The notes under the pieces: model-generated
What the model was told of the DNA's origin: nothing
What the model saw: the letters and a program-made list of their open reading frames with translations, nothing else
Databases searched by the model: none
Translations under genes and position numbers: made by a program
Shown here: positions 26,060-34,337 of the stretch, piece by piece
Numbering within the stretch: position 1 is the stretch's first letter
Layout of the letters: each line of letters starts with the position of its first letter
From: G963704535 sp963704535
GTDB taxonomy: Bacteria > Chloroflexota > Chloroflexia > Chloroflexales > Roseiflexaceae
Length of the DNA stretch: 64,000 bases
Assembly: GCA_963704535.1 (NCBI GenBank)
Contig: OY969916.1
Location: 1,054,001 to 1,118,000 of the forward strand
Direction: 5' to 3'

Positions 26060-26509
26060 ATGCCCACTCCCGCACACACCGAGCCCGACCAAGCTCCCTC
26101 GGCATGGCGCCAGGCCCAGGCGTACTGGTGGTATGTGTGGGGGTTGAGTTGGTGCCGCTGGGGCATCTACACCGCCGAGCAGTCTTTCTTCCGCGCCGGC
26201 ATTCGCTCGTTCGACCGGGCCATCCGAGTTTGGCCGCAGTTCGCCCACGGGTTCTACCGCCGTGGGTTCATCCGCGGTCGCGAGCTGAGTGAGCACCGCG
26301 AGGCGATCGCCGACCTAAGCCAGGCGATTGCGCTACGCCCCGACTGGCCTGATCCATACCTCCAGCGCGGCCTGTTTCAGCGCTTCCACGGCGATCTGCG
26401 CGCCGCGCTGGCCGATCTCCAGCAGTACGTCGCCCTCGCAAACGACCCGTTCTGGCGCGACGAAGCCCAGCGGCAGATCGAGTTGATCACCACCGAAATT
26501 GAGAATTGA
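26060..26509 (+). CDS. Small TPR-repeat protein
   Basis: A 149-residue protein with tetratricopeptide-like helices: FFRAGIRSFDRAIRVWPQFAHGFYRRGF, then HREAIADLSQAIALRPDWPDPYLQRGLF, then DLRAALADLQQYVALAND. These give about three TPR units, probably a protein-interaction module. The aromatic N-terminus (AQAYWWYVWGLSWCRWG) may sit at the membrane. The last codons (IEN-stop) are supplied by a GAATTGA heptamer array, so the C-terminus has been reshaped by the repeat. The start is uncertain; no clear ribosome-binding site. Confidence 0.75.
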   Translation: MPTPAHTEPDQAPSAWRQAQAYWWYVWGLSWCRWGIYTAEQSFFRAGIRSFDRAIRVWPQFAHGFYRRGFIRGRELSEHREAIADLSQAIALRPDWPDPYLQRGLFQRFHGDLRAALADLQQYVALANDPFWRDEAQRQIELITTEIEN

Positions 26510-26535
26510 GAATGAAGAATTGAGAATTGCGGAGA
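26502..26535 (+). repeat. GAATTGA heptamer array overlapping a stop codon
   Basis: Four near-copies of GAATTGA (with one GAATGAA). The TGA stop of the TPR gene is inside the first unit. Confidence 0.8.
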
Positions 26536-26558
26536 TTGCAAGACCAGGTTCATCGAAG

Positions 26559-26873
26559 CTAGGGGAAGAACGCCTCCGGCGGCAGCGGCGTCACCCCCTC
26601 GACGCGCACATGCAGCGCGTCCTCCTCCCGGCGCACCTCGGCGACCCGCCCCTCGATGCGGCGTTCGCCCTCACGCCAGCGAACGATATCGCCCGGCCGG
26701 ATGTCGATCATCTCGGGGCGCGTATAGGCGCCCGTGAAATCGATTGAAAACCCCTGACGGGTCAGTGTATCGACGGGAAGCCAGGTATAGCGCCGGCCAT
26801 AACCTCGCCGCTCAACGTCCACGGTCAAGAAAGGTCGATCCATCAGCACACGCTCAATATGCGACCAGCGCAC
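26559..26873 (-). CDS. Hypothetical 104-residue protein
   Basis: A small basic protein (MRWSHIERVLMDRPFLTVDV...) with a central TGAYTRPEMIDIRPGDIVRW and a C-terminal RRIEGRVAEVRREEDALHV, which looks like a small beta-barrel. I do not recognise a family. It is antisense-free, flanked by repeats on both sides and facing the TPR gene; its function is unknown. Confidence rests on good codon pattern and sensible composition only. Confidence 0.5.
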   Translation of the reverse strand: MRWSHIERVLMDRPFLTVDVERRGYGRRYTWLPVDTLTRQGFSIDFTGAYTRPEMIDIRPGDIVRWREGERRIEGRVAEVRREEDALHVRVEGVTPLPPEAFFP

Positions 26874-26899
26874 CAGACTCGCTTGCGCGATTATACCAC

Positions 26900-27008
26900 A
26901 GGGCGGCCATGGAGGGCGTCGGATGGGCGGCCACGGAGGTCGATCGTCGGCGGGCGGCCACGGAGGGCGATCGTCGGCGGGCGGCCACGGAGGGCCTGCC
27001 CTACAGGG
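26900..27008. repeat. CCACGGAGGG repeat family, copy 2 (tandem)
   Basis: Four copies of about 27 nt, each GGCGGCCACGGAGGKCGATC or similar followed by GTCGGCGG, ending in CCTGCCCTACAGGGTC. It matches the units inside tgt (40086-40268) and at 15319. Confidence 0.75.
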
Positions 27009-27013
27009 TCCGT

Positions 27014-27045
27014 TGCTTTGTTCTTTGTTCTTTGTTGTTTGTTCT
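27014..27045. repeat. TTTGTTC heptamer array
   Basis: Four units of TTTGTTC (one TTTGTTG) directly following the CCACGGAGGG repeats and touching the kinase stop codon. Confidence 0.8.
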
Positions 27046-28873
27046 ACGGGGTGCCCTGCACCTGCACCTCCGAGATCGGGGTGAAGTCCCGCCCGCCCTG
27101 ATCAGCCGGTGGCGCCGGGTACGTTGCTTCGATCACGATCCGAATCCAGCGTGTGCGAACGCCCTTGAGCGGCACGAACTGCATGTCGCGCTGCCTGGCG
27201 AAGCTGACCCTCACCGATGAGCCATCCGAAAACTCAAGCCGCGCAAGCCGTAATGTACGGTTCTGAACGAAGCGGTCGGCGCCGTCGAGTGGGTCGATCT
27301 TATCGTAGCCGGGGATGATGCCGACCGCCTGCACACGTACTTCGGACGGAAAGTCGAGCTGCAACCACTCGTTGACGCCGTCGCCGGAGACACGCCAGGC
27401 CGTTCCTGGGCTTCCGTCGACGGCGTTGGCAGGCTCGTAAGTCACCTCGTTACTCTGGGCATCTAAGGCGGGCGGGGCCGTCGACGACGCGCCGACCTGG
27501 GCCGGGCGCAGCAGCACCACCGGCGCATCGACGGATGGCGCCTGGGCGGTTGTCCCGTCGCCGCCCGAGTTGATCGCCGGAACCGCCGATGGCGTCTGGG
27601 CGGCTGGATCTGCCGTAGGCTTCCGCTCCGGGTCACGCGTCGGCTCCACCTGCGCCGTGGGAGCCGTCGTCGGTGAGTTCTCCCGCCTGCCTGATGCGGC
27701 GCCGAATCGCCACAGCACGGCCCCGAGTGCAACAAGCACCAGCGCGATGAGAATCGTCGCCGGGAGCAGCCGCGCCGCGCGAGGCCCGCGCACCGGCGGC
27801 GCAGGGTGCGCGGCTGGTTGTCTCAAGCCCTCGTCTGGGAGGCGCGCGATTGATCTGTCGAGGACTGTGTACTCCGCCGGCTGCAGCGCCATCCGTAATG
27901 CCGCGATGTCGTCGAATCGCCTGGTGCGCTCAATCGTCGTCGCCCGCTCGATCGCTGCGGCGACCCCTGGCGGGATGGAGGGATCCAGCGCGCGCGGCGG
28001 CGGCAGCGCAAACGGTGTCGTGGCCGGGTTGTGGCCGGTCAGCATCTCGTGCAGCACAACGCCAAGCGCATAAACGTCCGTGCGCGCGTCGGTCTGGCCC
28101 TGCCCGTACTGCTCCGGCGGCGCGTACCCGGCTGTCCCATAGATCGCTGTATCGCCGGCGCGGTCCTGGCGGTAGAAGCGCGCGATCCCAAAGTCGATCA
28201 GCACCAGGCTGGTGGATGGAGGATGCGGGCTCGAAGCTGGAGCATGCGCTTTTTCATCCCGCCTGTTCCATCCACGTTGATCTTCCACCGGCACAACCAT
28301 GACGTTCGACGGCTTTAGATCGCGGTAGATGATCGGTGGGTGCTGGCTGTGCAAGTAGCCGAGCACCTCACAGAGCTGGTCGGTGTAGGCCAGCGCCTGG
28401 GGAAGCGGCAACCGCCCGCCAGCCTGGTGGAGCGTCTCCCGCAGCGTTTGCCCGCGGATATACTCCATCACCAGGTAGTGCTTACCCTCCTCGACGAAGC
28501 GGTCGCTGACGCGCGGCAGGTGCGGGTGGCGCAGCCGCGCCAGCATAGCCGCCTCGCGCTCGAACTCGGCGACCGCCTGGCGCAGTGCCTCGGTGTCACC
28601 ACGCACAAAGCTAGTGGCCATTTCCTTGACCGCCACCTGCGCCCGATCGAGCCGCAGATCCTCGGCCAGGTAGACCGCGCCCATGCCGCCGCGCGCCAAC
28701 AGCTGCACGATTCGATAGCGAGCCGCCAACACGCGATCGGTCTGTAGGCGCCCGGTCGTAGCACTCAACGGCGCCCCGCAGGACGGGCAGTAGGTGGATA
28801 CGCTGCGCAGCGACGCACTGCATGAAGGGCAGAAGCGCTGCGGAAGATCAGATTGCTGTTGAGTCGGCTGCAT
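27044..28873 (-). CDS. Membrane-anchored Ser/Thr protein kinase with zinc ribbon and extracellular discoidin-like domain
   Basis: A 609-residue PASTA-less Hanks-type kinase. It has an N-terminal double-CxxC zinc ribbon (CPSC...CPSC), then the kinase domain: glycine loop LARGGMGAVYLAED, Lys in VAVKEM, catalytic loop IYRDLKPSN, LIDFGIARF, and YAPPEQYG with TDVYALGVVL. A transmembrane helix is near residues 370-390 (LLPATILIALVLVALGAVLW), then a Thr/Pro linker and a C-terminal beta-rich F5/8-type domain (WRVSGDGVNEWLQLDF, IPGYDKIDPLDGADRF). It may sense an extracellular carbohydrate ligand. A heptamer-derived insertion (EDQRGWNRRDEKAHAPASSP...) lies between the catalytic loop and DFG. Confidence 0.93.
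   Translation of the reverse strand: MQPTQQQSDLPQRFCPSCSASLRSVSTYCPSCGAPLSATTGRLQTDRVLAARYRIVQLLARGGMGAVYLAEDLRLDRAQVAVKEMATSFVRGDTEALRQAVAEFEREAAMLARLRHPHLPRVSDRFVEEGKHYLVMEYIRGQTLRETLHQAGGRLPLPQALAYTDQLCEVLGYLHSQHPPIIYRDLKPSNVMVVPVEDQRGWNRRDEKAHAPASSPHPPSTSLVLIDFGIARFYRQDRAGDTAIYGTAGYAPPEQYGQGQTDARTDVYALGVVLHEMLTGHNPATTPFALPPPRALDPSIPPGVAAAIERATTIERTRRFDDIAALRMALQPAEYTVLDRSIARLPDEGLRQPAAHPAPPVRGPRAARLLPATILIALVLVALGAVLWRFGAASGRRENSPTTAPTAQVEPTRDPERKPTADPAAQTPSAVPAINSGGDGTTAQAPSVDAPVVLLRPAQVGASSTAPPALDAQSNEVTYEPANAVDGSPGTAWRVSGDGVNEWLQLDFPSEVRVQAVGIIPGYDKIDPLDGADRFVQNRTLRLARLEFSDGSSVRVSFARQRDMQFVPLKGVRTRWIRIVIEATYPAPPADQGGRDFTPISEVQVQGTP
28205..28288. repeat. Heptamer inverted pair inside the kinase CDS
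   Basis: GGTGGATGGAGGATG (28211-28225) opposes CCATCCACGTTGATCTTCCACC-like sequence (28270-28288 region). The resulting ~30 translated residues interrupt the kinase core between HRD and DFG motifs. Confidence 0.7.
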
Positions 28874-28974
28874 TCAGGTCCCCACGTCAGAAACCCGGAA
28901 CACACGTTCCCGTCACTCTTTGAACGATCGCCGCGCGGATATTCGCCTACGCCGCCACCATCCTGGCATCACAG

Positions 28975-28999
28975 AAAAAGGAGAGCATCAGTGCTCTCC
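28975..28999 (-). terminator. Intrinsic terminator after the Trm112-like gene
   Basis: On the minus strand: stem GGAGAGCA, loop CTGA, TGCTCTCC, then TTTTT. A textbook rho-independent terminator about 46 nt after the Trm112-like stop, ending the metallophosphoesterase operon. Confidence 0.8.
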
Positions 29000-29045
29000 T
29001 CGACATGAACATCCTCGTGTCTGTGGAGCGAGAAACGCTCGCACA

Positions 29046-29397
29046 TCAGCCGGAGATCAGGCCTTCGTCCCGGTGCCGCTCGCCTTCTTCAAGCAGCATA
29101 ATCGGGATGCCATCCTCGACCGGGTAGCGGTTGCCGTTGCGCCGGTTGATCAGCCATTCCTTGCCACCAGCGTCGGTCAGCAGCTCGACCGGGCCCTTAT
29201 CGCCGGGATCGGCGAGGATCGCCAGCAGCTCAGGGCTGATGCTGCGCCGCTCCCCAGTGCCGAAGTTCCCGCCTGTCGCGCCGGCCGCGCCGAGGTCGAA
29301 GACGCTATCCTCACGATACTGCCAGAATCGCCCGATAAACGATCACGGCAAACCCGATCATCGCCGCGATACCAAACAGACGTAGAAATCCTTTCAT
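29046..29397 (-). CDS. Small membrane-anchored Trm112-like protein (one frame break)
   Basis: About 116 residues after removing one base near 29325. The N-terminus MKGFLRLFGIAAMIGFAVIV is a single transmembrane helix; after a short loop comes a Trm112/UPF0434-like domain: SPELLAILADPGDKGPVELL, then WLINRRNGNRYPVEDGIPIMLLEE, the last being the family's YPVxDGIPxML signature. Zinc-binding cysteines of canonical Trm112 are absent. The start has a strong GGAGGAG ribosome-binding site 4 nt upstream. It is 20 nt after the metallophosphoesterase gene and is followed by an intrinsic terminator. Role unknown. Confidence 0.7.
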
Positions 29398-29417
29398 GTA
29401 CTCCTCCTTGATGAACT

Positions 29418-30914
29418 TCAATTCTCAATTCCTTCATCCTCCTCCTCGACAACCTTCCACGGCAGCGGCTCATTCTCGGTGCCCCGCCAGACCAGCAGCC
29501 GACCGCTCGGCGCCGTGCTCCCCTGGGTATAGCGGATCTCCAGGAATGGAAATCGCTGCTCCTGGCGGCGGCCGGCGACCATATCCAGCACGATCTCGGT
29601 CCAGGTCCCGGTGTTCACATACACCTGCGCGTCGTTGAGCGCGACCACTTGGGCCAGGTGGGTATGCCCGCACACAAACAGCGTGTTATGGCTATGCTCG
29701 GGGCTGGCGGCGATCCAGGCCATCTGCTGAAGCACGGCCCCTTTGAACTCGCGAACCTCGCGCCGCAACTGCCGCCCGGCCTCCTGCTCGATCTCCGCCA
29801 GCGTCGCCTCCGACGGCTGGCGCCCGACGCCCAAGCGCTGCACGAACGCCTGGGCCAGCGCCAGTGAACTCTGCGCGATCCGGCGCCGAAGCTTGATCTC
29901 CGGCTCAACCCCGCCATAGTTTGCGGCAACCGCCTGGCGCAGTGCCGGATCGGCCTCATACACCGCTTGCAACGTCAACTCGCGCTGCAATGTCTCGCCC
30001 GGTGCGCCGAGCAACTCCTCGCGCACCTCCAGCACCGGGCGCCGGAGGTACGTTCGCGGCAGCGCGACGCTTCGAAACAACCGCAACAACCCACGGGCCA
30101 CAAAACGCCGGACCTCCGGTCTGCGCAGCCGTGGCAGCGAGAGCATGTACCAGAAGAATGCCGAAACGGGCTTGACATTGTCCACCAGCGGCGCGTCCTC
30201 CAGCGGATCGTCCTCCAGCGGATTGATCACATCCTTGACCACCTGGGTGCCGCGCACCACCTCGAACGGCTCGCTGATCCCCTCGAAGTGGATGAAGCGG
30301 TTCCAAGGATCAAACTGGTTGCCGTGCTCCAGGTAGATACCGCCGCCCTCATAGCTGATCCCAAAGCGCAGCCGTTGGTCGCCCTCCGCCAGGCCCAGCG
30401 CCTGCCACATCAGCCGCTTGGCAGCCGCATAGTGTAGCTCGAAGTCATGATTACCGATCAGCACGGTGAGCTGATTCTCAGGCTGCACGACAAAGGCCCG
30501 CAGCGCCGCCACCGGCTCAGGGTGGGCCGACAGGATCGTTTCCAGCCGCCGCGCCGCCGCCTCGCCCGACCACTCGTAGTCGCTCACACCAGATATTCGC
30601 ACCTGCAAGAACTCAAACGTATCGCCGGCGAGGATCAGCTCGGTCGGCTCAGCGCCCAGCGCATATGAACTGATGAACGCAGCCAGCTCGTCATCGGCGT
30701 CGAAATCATCCAGCCGATCACCGCCGCCAAGATGCAGGTCGCTAATCAGCAGCCGGCGCATCCGAGGTGCTACCTCGTCTGAGTGGATCGGCGGCGTCGT
30801 ATCGCCGGTGGGCAACAGCAGGACGCGCCGGAGCCTGATCAGCCCCCAGCGCACGACCACCACCGCTGCCAGCGCCTGGACGACCCAGCGCAGTGCTCGT
30901 CGGAATAAGCGCAT
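29418..30914 (-). CDS. Membrane-associated metallophosphoesterase
   Basis: A 498-residue calcineurin-like phosphoesterase. An N-terminal hydrophobic segment (RWVVQALAAVVVVRWG) suggests membrane anchoring. Metal-binding motifs in order are ISDLHLGGGDRLDDFD, LILAGDTFEFLQ, IGNHDFELHY, LEHGNQFDPWN, and VCGHTHLAQVV. The long middle insertion and extended size are like the UDP-2,3-diacylglucosamine hydrolase/YbbF-type group, but no substrate can be assigned. Its C-terminus IEN-stop comes from a GAATTGA heptamer. It is first gene of a two-gene operon with the Trm112-like protein. Confidence 0.9.
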   Translation of the reverse strand: MRLFRRALRWVVQALAAVVVVRWGLIRLRRVLLLPTGDTTPPIHSDEVAPRMRRLLISDLHLGGGDRLDDFDADDELAAFISSYALGAEPTELILAGDTFEFLQVRISGVSDYEWSGEAAARRLETILSAHPEPVAALRAFVVQPENQLTVLIGNHDFELHYAAAKRLMWQALGLAEGDQRLRFGISYEGGGIYLEHGNQFDPWNRFIHFEGISEPFEVVRGTQVVKDVINPLEDDPLEDAPLVDNVKPVSAFFWYMLSLPRLRRPEVRRFVARGLLRLFRSVALPRTYLRRPVLEVREELLGAPGETLQRELTLQAVYEADPALRQAVAANYGGVEPEIKLRRRIAQSSLALAQAFVQRLGVGRQPSEATLAEIEQEAGRQLRREVREFKGAVLQQMAWIAASPEHSHNTLFVCGHTHLAQVVALNDAQVYVNTGTWTEIVLDMVAGRRQEQRFPFLEIRYTQGSTAPSGRLLVWRGTENEPLPWKVVEEEDEGIEN

Positions 30915-30937
30915 CGACCCGTCGTCTGAATCCTTTA

Positions 30938-31594
30938 TTAGAGATTGTCTGAAAAGGTTAATTTGTCGCTCGTGTTCGCGGCGGCGACAAACGCGCGTAT
31001 CTTCGCGGTATCTTTGACCCCGTCGGTCTCAACCCCGCTGCTCACATCGACGCCCCACGGCTGCACACGCCTGATCGCCGCGCCGACATTGCCGGGCGTC
31101 AGGCCACCGGCCAGGATGATCGGGCGCCGCCGCGCCAGCAGCGCCGCGCGCTCCCAATCGGCCACAACGCCGGCGCCGCCATACGAGCCGGGCACGTGCG
31201 CATCCACCAGTAGGTGAGCCGACACCGCAGCGAACAGCCAGCCATGCTCCTGCGGCGTATCGTCGAGGCGCACCGCTTTGATCACCATCCGGCCGGGCAA
31301 GCGTTCGAGGATGGGGTACTCTTCATCGCCACTAAGCTGAAGCACGTCCAGATCGCATGTGTGGGCAATCGCGCTCATTCGCTCAGGCGACTCATTGACG
31401 AACACCCCGACAAGCCCAACCCGCCGTGCGGGCGGCGTCGCCGCCCGCACGGCCTCAGCGATCTCGGCAACCTCATCAGGCTGGACCTGGCGCCGCGACG
31501 GCGCAAAAATGAAGCCTAGCAGATCAGCCCCCGCCTCTACCGCCGCAAGCGCATGCTCGACGCGGCGCAGGCCACAGATCTTCACGATCGTCAT
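30938..31594 (-). CDS. trpF: Phosphoribosylanthranilate isomerase
   Basis: A 218-residue TIM-barrel enzyme of tryptophan synthesis, converting phosphoribosylanthranilate to CdRP in the cytoplasm. Signatures: MTIVKICGLRRVEHALAAVEAGADLLGFIF at the start (catalytic Cys in KICG), DVLQLSGDEEY (QLHG-like), and LAGGLTPGNVGAAI with later GVDVSSGVETDGVKDTAKI. The start overlaps the stop of the NYN-LOTUS gene by 4 nt (ATGA), so the two are translationally coupled; other trp genes are not here. Confidence 0.95.
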   Translation of the reverse strand: MTIVKICGLRRVEHALAAVEAGADLLGFIFAPSRRQVQPDEVAEIAEAVRAATPPARRVGLVGVFVNESPERMSAIAHTCDLDVLQLSGDEEYPILERLPGRMVIKAVRLDDTPQEHGWLFAAVSAHLLVDAHVPGSYGGAGVVADWERAALLARRRPIILAGGLTPGNVGAAIRRVQPWGVDVSSGVETDGVKDTAKIRAFVAAANTSDKLTFSDNL

Positions 31595-33801
31595 GCCTCG
31601 GTGTTCTCGGTCTTCTTGCGGCGCGAGCGCTTCGGCTTCGCCGGCGCTGCTTCCTCCAACACGGCGGGTGCGTCGGCAGCAGGCGTCGCGCTAGCGCCGT
31701 TGCCGGCCGCCTTGCGCGGTCGCGAGCGCTTCTGCGCCGTGGCCGGCTCTGCCTTCGGAGCCTCGGCAACCGGCTTCTCGGCAGCCGGCTTCTCGGCAGC
31801 CGGTTTCTCGGCGGCCGGCTTGCGTCGCGACCGGGCGCGCTTCTGCGGCGCGGGCGCTACTGCGGAGGGCTCCTCGGCCGTGATCACGGTCGGCGGCTCG
31901 GCCTCCGCGACAACATCGGGCGAGTGCTGCGCGAGTTCAGCCTGCGCGGCGGCCTCCGGTGTAAAGAAGGTCGGTGGCTCCACAGCTGGCGGCGCGAGCA
32001 CCTGTCCTTCCAGCTCGGCAGCCGGCGGCGTGAGCACCTGCCCCTCTAGCTCGGCAGCCGGCGGCGCGAACACCTGCCCTTCCAGCTCAGGCGTCTCAAG
32101 GGTCTCGGCTGGCTCACCGGACTGGGCCAGGCGGTAGGTCACACGATTGCCTTTGCCGCTGCGCTCCAGCATCCCGGAGTTGATCGCCTGCTTGATCAGC
32201 GTGCGCAGCTCCTCGTTGGTGCGAACAATCCCGGCATTGTTGCGGGCATCGCGCATCGCGTCATGGATCTGCGCGAAGGAGATCGGTCGCTCATAGCGCA
32301 CGACGACCGCGCGCAGCAGGTGCCACTCCTCGTCGCTGAACGGCTGCGGCGCGGCACTTTCGGCGCTGCCGATATCGGATGAGGCGGGCGGCTCCAGCGT
32401 GGCCAGATCATCGGGCTGGATCTGGCGCTTCGGGCACGGGGAGATCTTCGAGTAGGGCCGGCGGCTCCAGCAGCTCAAGCGGATCGAGCGAGGCCAGCGC
32501 CTGGCTCTCGGCCTCCTCCTCTTCGACCCGTTCCAGCAGTTCCTCGAACACTGCCTCATCCTGCGTCTCGTCGGGCTCGTCGAGATCCGGGAGCACATCC
32601 AGCTCAGAGGTTACAGGCTCATCCAGCAGTTCCGCAGCCAGGATCTCGTCGGGGGACGTATACTCGATCTCCTCGACCTCCTCCTCCTCGATCTGCCCAT
32701 CGATCGGCCCCAGATCCTCGGGGCGACCGCCAGGGCGCTGCCCACGGCGGCGGCGGCGGCGGCGGCCATTCGCCGAGACACCACCACGGGCCTCGGCGCG
32801 AACATCCAGCGGTGGCACGATGATCGGCGGCGGCGGCTCCTCCTTCAGCTCCTGCGCGAACTGCGAGAGCTTGTAGGGGTCCTCCCCTGGCAGGAACACC
32901 TCATTGACCGTGCCGTTGGTAAATACCTGGACTTTGCCGCGGCGCTCGGCCTCCAGCACGAAGTCCTTGAACTTGGCCAGCGGCCGGCCGGCGGCGTCCT
33001 TATAGCGGCCTTCCTTAAAATCGCCGCCCATCAGCTCCTTCATCGAGCAGCTTGAGCGAGCCGAACGAGCAGACATAGCCGCGCTCACGCGCCAGGTTAA
33101 TCGCGCGAACCAGTGTATCATACACATCCGGCTGGGCGGGAGTTCGGCGGCGCCTCGCGGCTCACGCTCACGTTCGCGTTCGCGTTCGCGTGGCCGCTCC
33201 GGCTCACGTGGCCGTTCCGGCTCCTCGCTGGCCTCGGCCTCGCGCCCCTTCTCGGGCATCTTGGCGCGCGGCTGATCCGGACCAACTCGACGGTCTTCTT
33301 ACCGACCAGCGACTCATAGAAGATGAACTCATCGGCGCTCTGGGCCAGGTGCGACGACGCGGCGCCGCCGATGCCGATGACGATCACCTCTTTGCCTTGC
33401 TGGCGGATGCTGTTGACCAGGGGAATAAAGTCGCGGTCGCCGGTCGCCAGCACAAACTTGGCGATATTGGGGTTGGTGAAGAGGGTCTTCATTGCGTCGA
33501 TACATAGATTCATATCGACGCTGTTTTTGATCGCGCGGCCGGTGCGACCAAGATCGCGATCGTAGTAGTAGGTCGGCACATACATGGGCTCGATGCCATT
33601 GGCATAGAGCGCGCTGGTGACGCGGGGGTAGCGATACCAATCGGCGTACGCGCGTGCAATGACGACGCGGCCTAGGTCCTCGCACCGATCCATGATCATT
33701 TCAAAGTTCGGATTCGCGTCCAGCTTGTCACGGACGCTGACGTACACATTCTCGAAGTCGATGAAAACGGCAACGTCAGGTCGTTGGCTGTCGTTTGGCA
33801 T
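31591..33801 (-). CDS. NYN-domain RNase with LOTUS/OST-HTH domain(s) and acidic/Lys-Ala tails (several frame breaks)
   Basis: One large protein of about 735 residues read through roughly four single-base breaks (near 33263, 33155, 33050 and 32440). The N-terminal NYN/LabA-like PIN-type domain has DVAVFIDFENVYVSVRD, the catalytic-type LATGDRDFIPLVNSIRQ and GKEVIVIGIGG. A Glu/Arg-rich linker follows, then an OST-HTH/LOTUS domain (QPDVYDTLVRAINLARER ... RPLAKFKDFVLEAERR), a long acidic region, a second winged-helix segment (PFSDEEWHLLRAVVVRYE), ELEGQVxAPPAA repeats and a Lys/Ala/Glu-rich tail. The likely role is RNA binding and cleavage. It is coupled to trpF downstream. Confidence 0.8.
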
Positions 33802-33862
33802 TGGTTGTCTGATTCGCTCCTTGTCACATGAGGACAGCGGATGACGCCGCGGACGAATGCCG

Positions 33863-34031
33863 GGGCCAGGCAACGCTCACGTGGAAAAGGGCAGACGTGG
33901 AGGTCGCAGCTTATCTCAACCTGCGACCTGCTCCAGATCATCTGCTAGCGGGGTAAGCGAGCCAAAGCCCTGGGAAGTCCTATGTGGTTCGTGCCTCGTC
34001 GCCATAGGGGCGCCCTACGCCATACCTGGCG
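33863..34031. ncRNA. Possible structured RNA (unassigned)
   Basis: The ~170-nt segment has GCCAGG (33866-33871) complementary to CCTGGC (34025-34030), enclosing several hairpins, including GGTCGCAG/CTGCGACC (33902-33927) and CCTATG/CATAGG (33979-34008). It lies upstream of the NYN-LOTUS gene in the 536-nt gap 33802-34337. Strand and identity are unclear; 6S RNA or a leader structure are possible, neither demonstrated. Confidence 0.25.
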
Positions 34032-34202
34032 ATGAACGACCGATTAACCACGCGACAAATTCGTCCAGGACCTAATCCGTTGTCAAAGTACTATTCCAGT
34101 CATCATCCATAACCGTACCGTTCCGCAACGCCATGCGGCGCGAAGACCGGCCACCCTGATGTGGTGCTAACTATAGCACCGGACGCACAAATCCGCAACT
34201 CG

Positions 34203-34333
34203 TACCGACCGCCGACGAGGTGACGAGGTGACAAGATGACAAGATGACAAGGTGAAAGGGTGACGACATCACGTTTCACGTTTCACCATCACGTTTCACC
34301 TGTATCAACAAATTGTAAATCGTAAATCGTAAA
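34203..34333. repeat. Mixed octamer and heptamer arrays
   Basis: In order: TGACGAGG/TGACAAGA octamers, an inverted TTTCACG/CACGTTT stretch, and three AAATCGT heptamers. Tandem and inverted components lie side by side. Confidence 0.8.
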
Positions 34334-34337
34334 TGCA

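Noticed and set aside
33863..34031. 6S, SRP, tmRNA or RNase P RNA
   Set aside because: Some hairpins are suggestive, but I could not match any diagnostic core sequence of these RNAs; left as an unassigned candidate.
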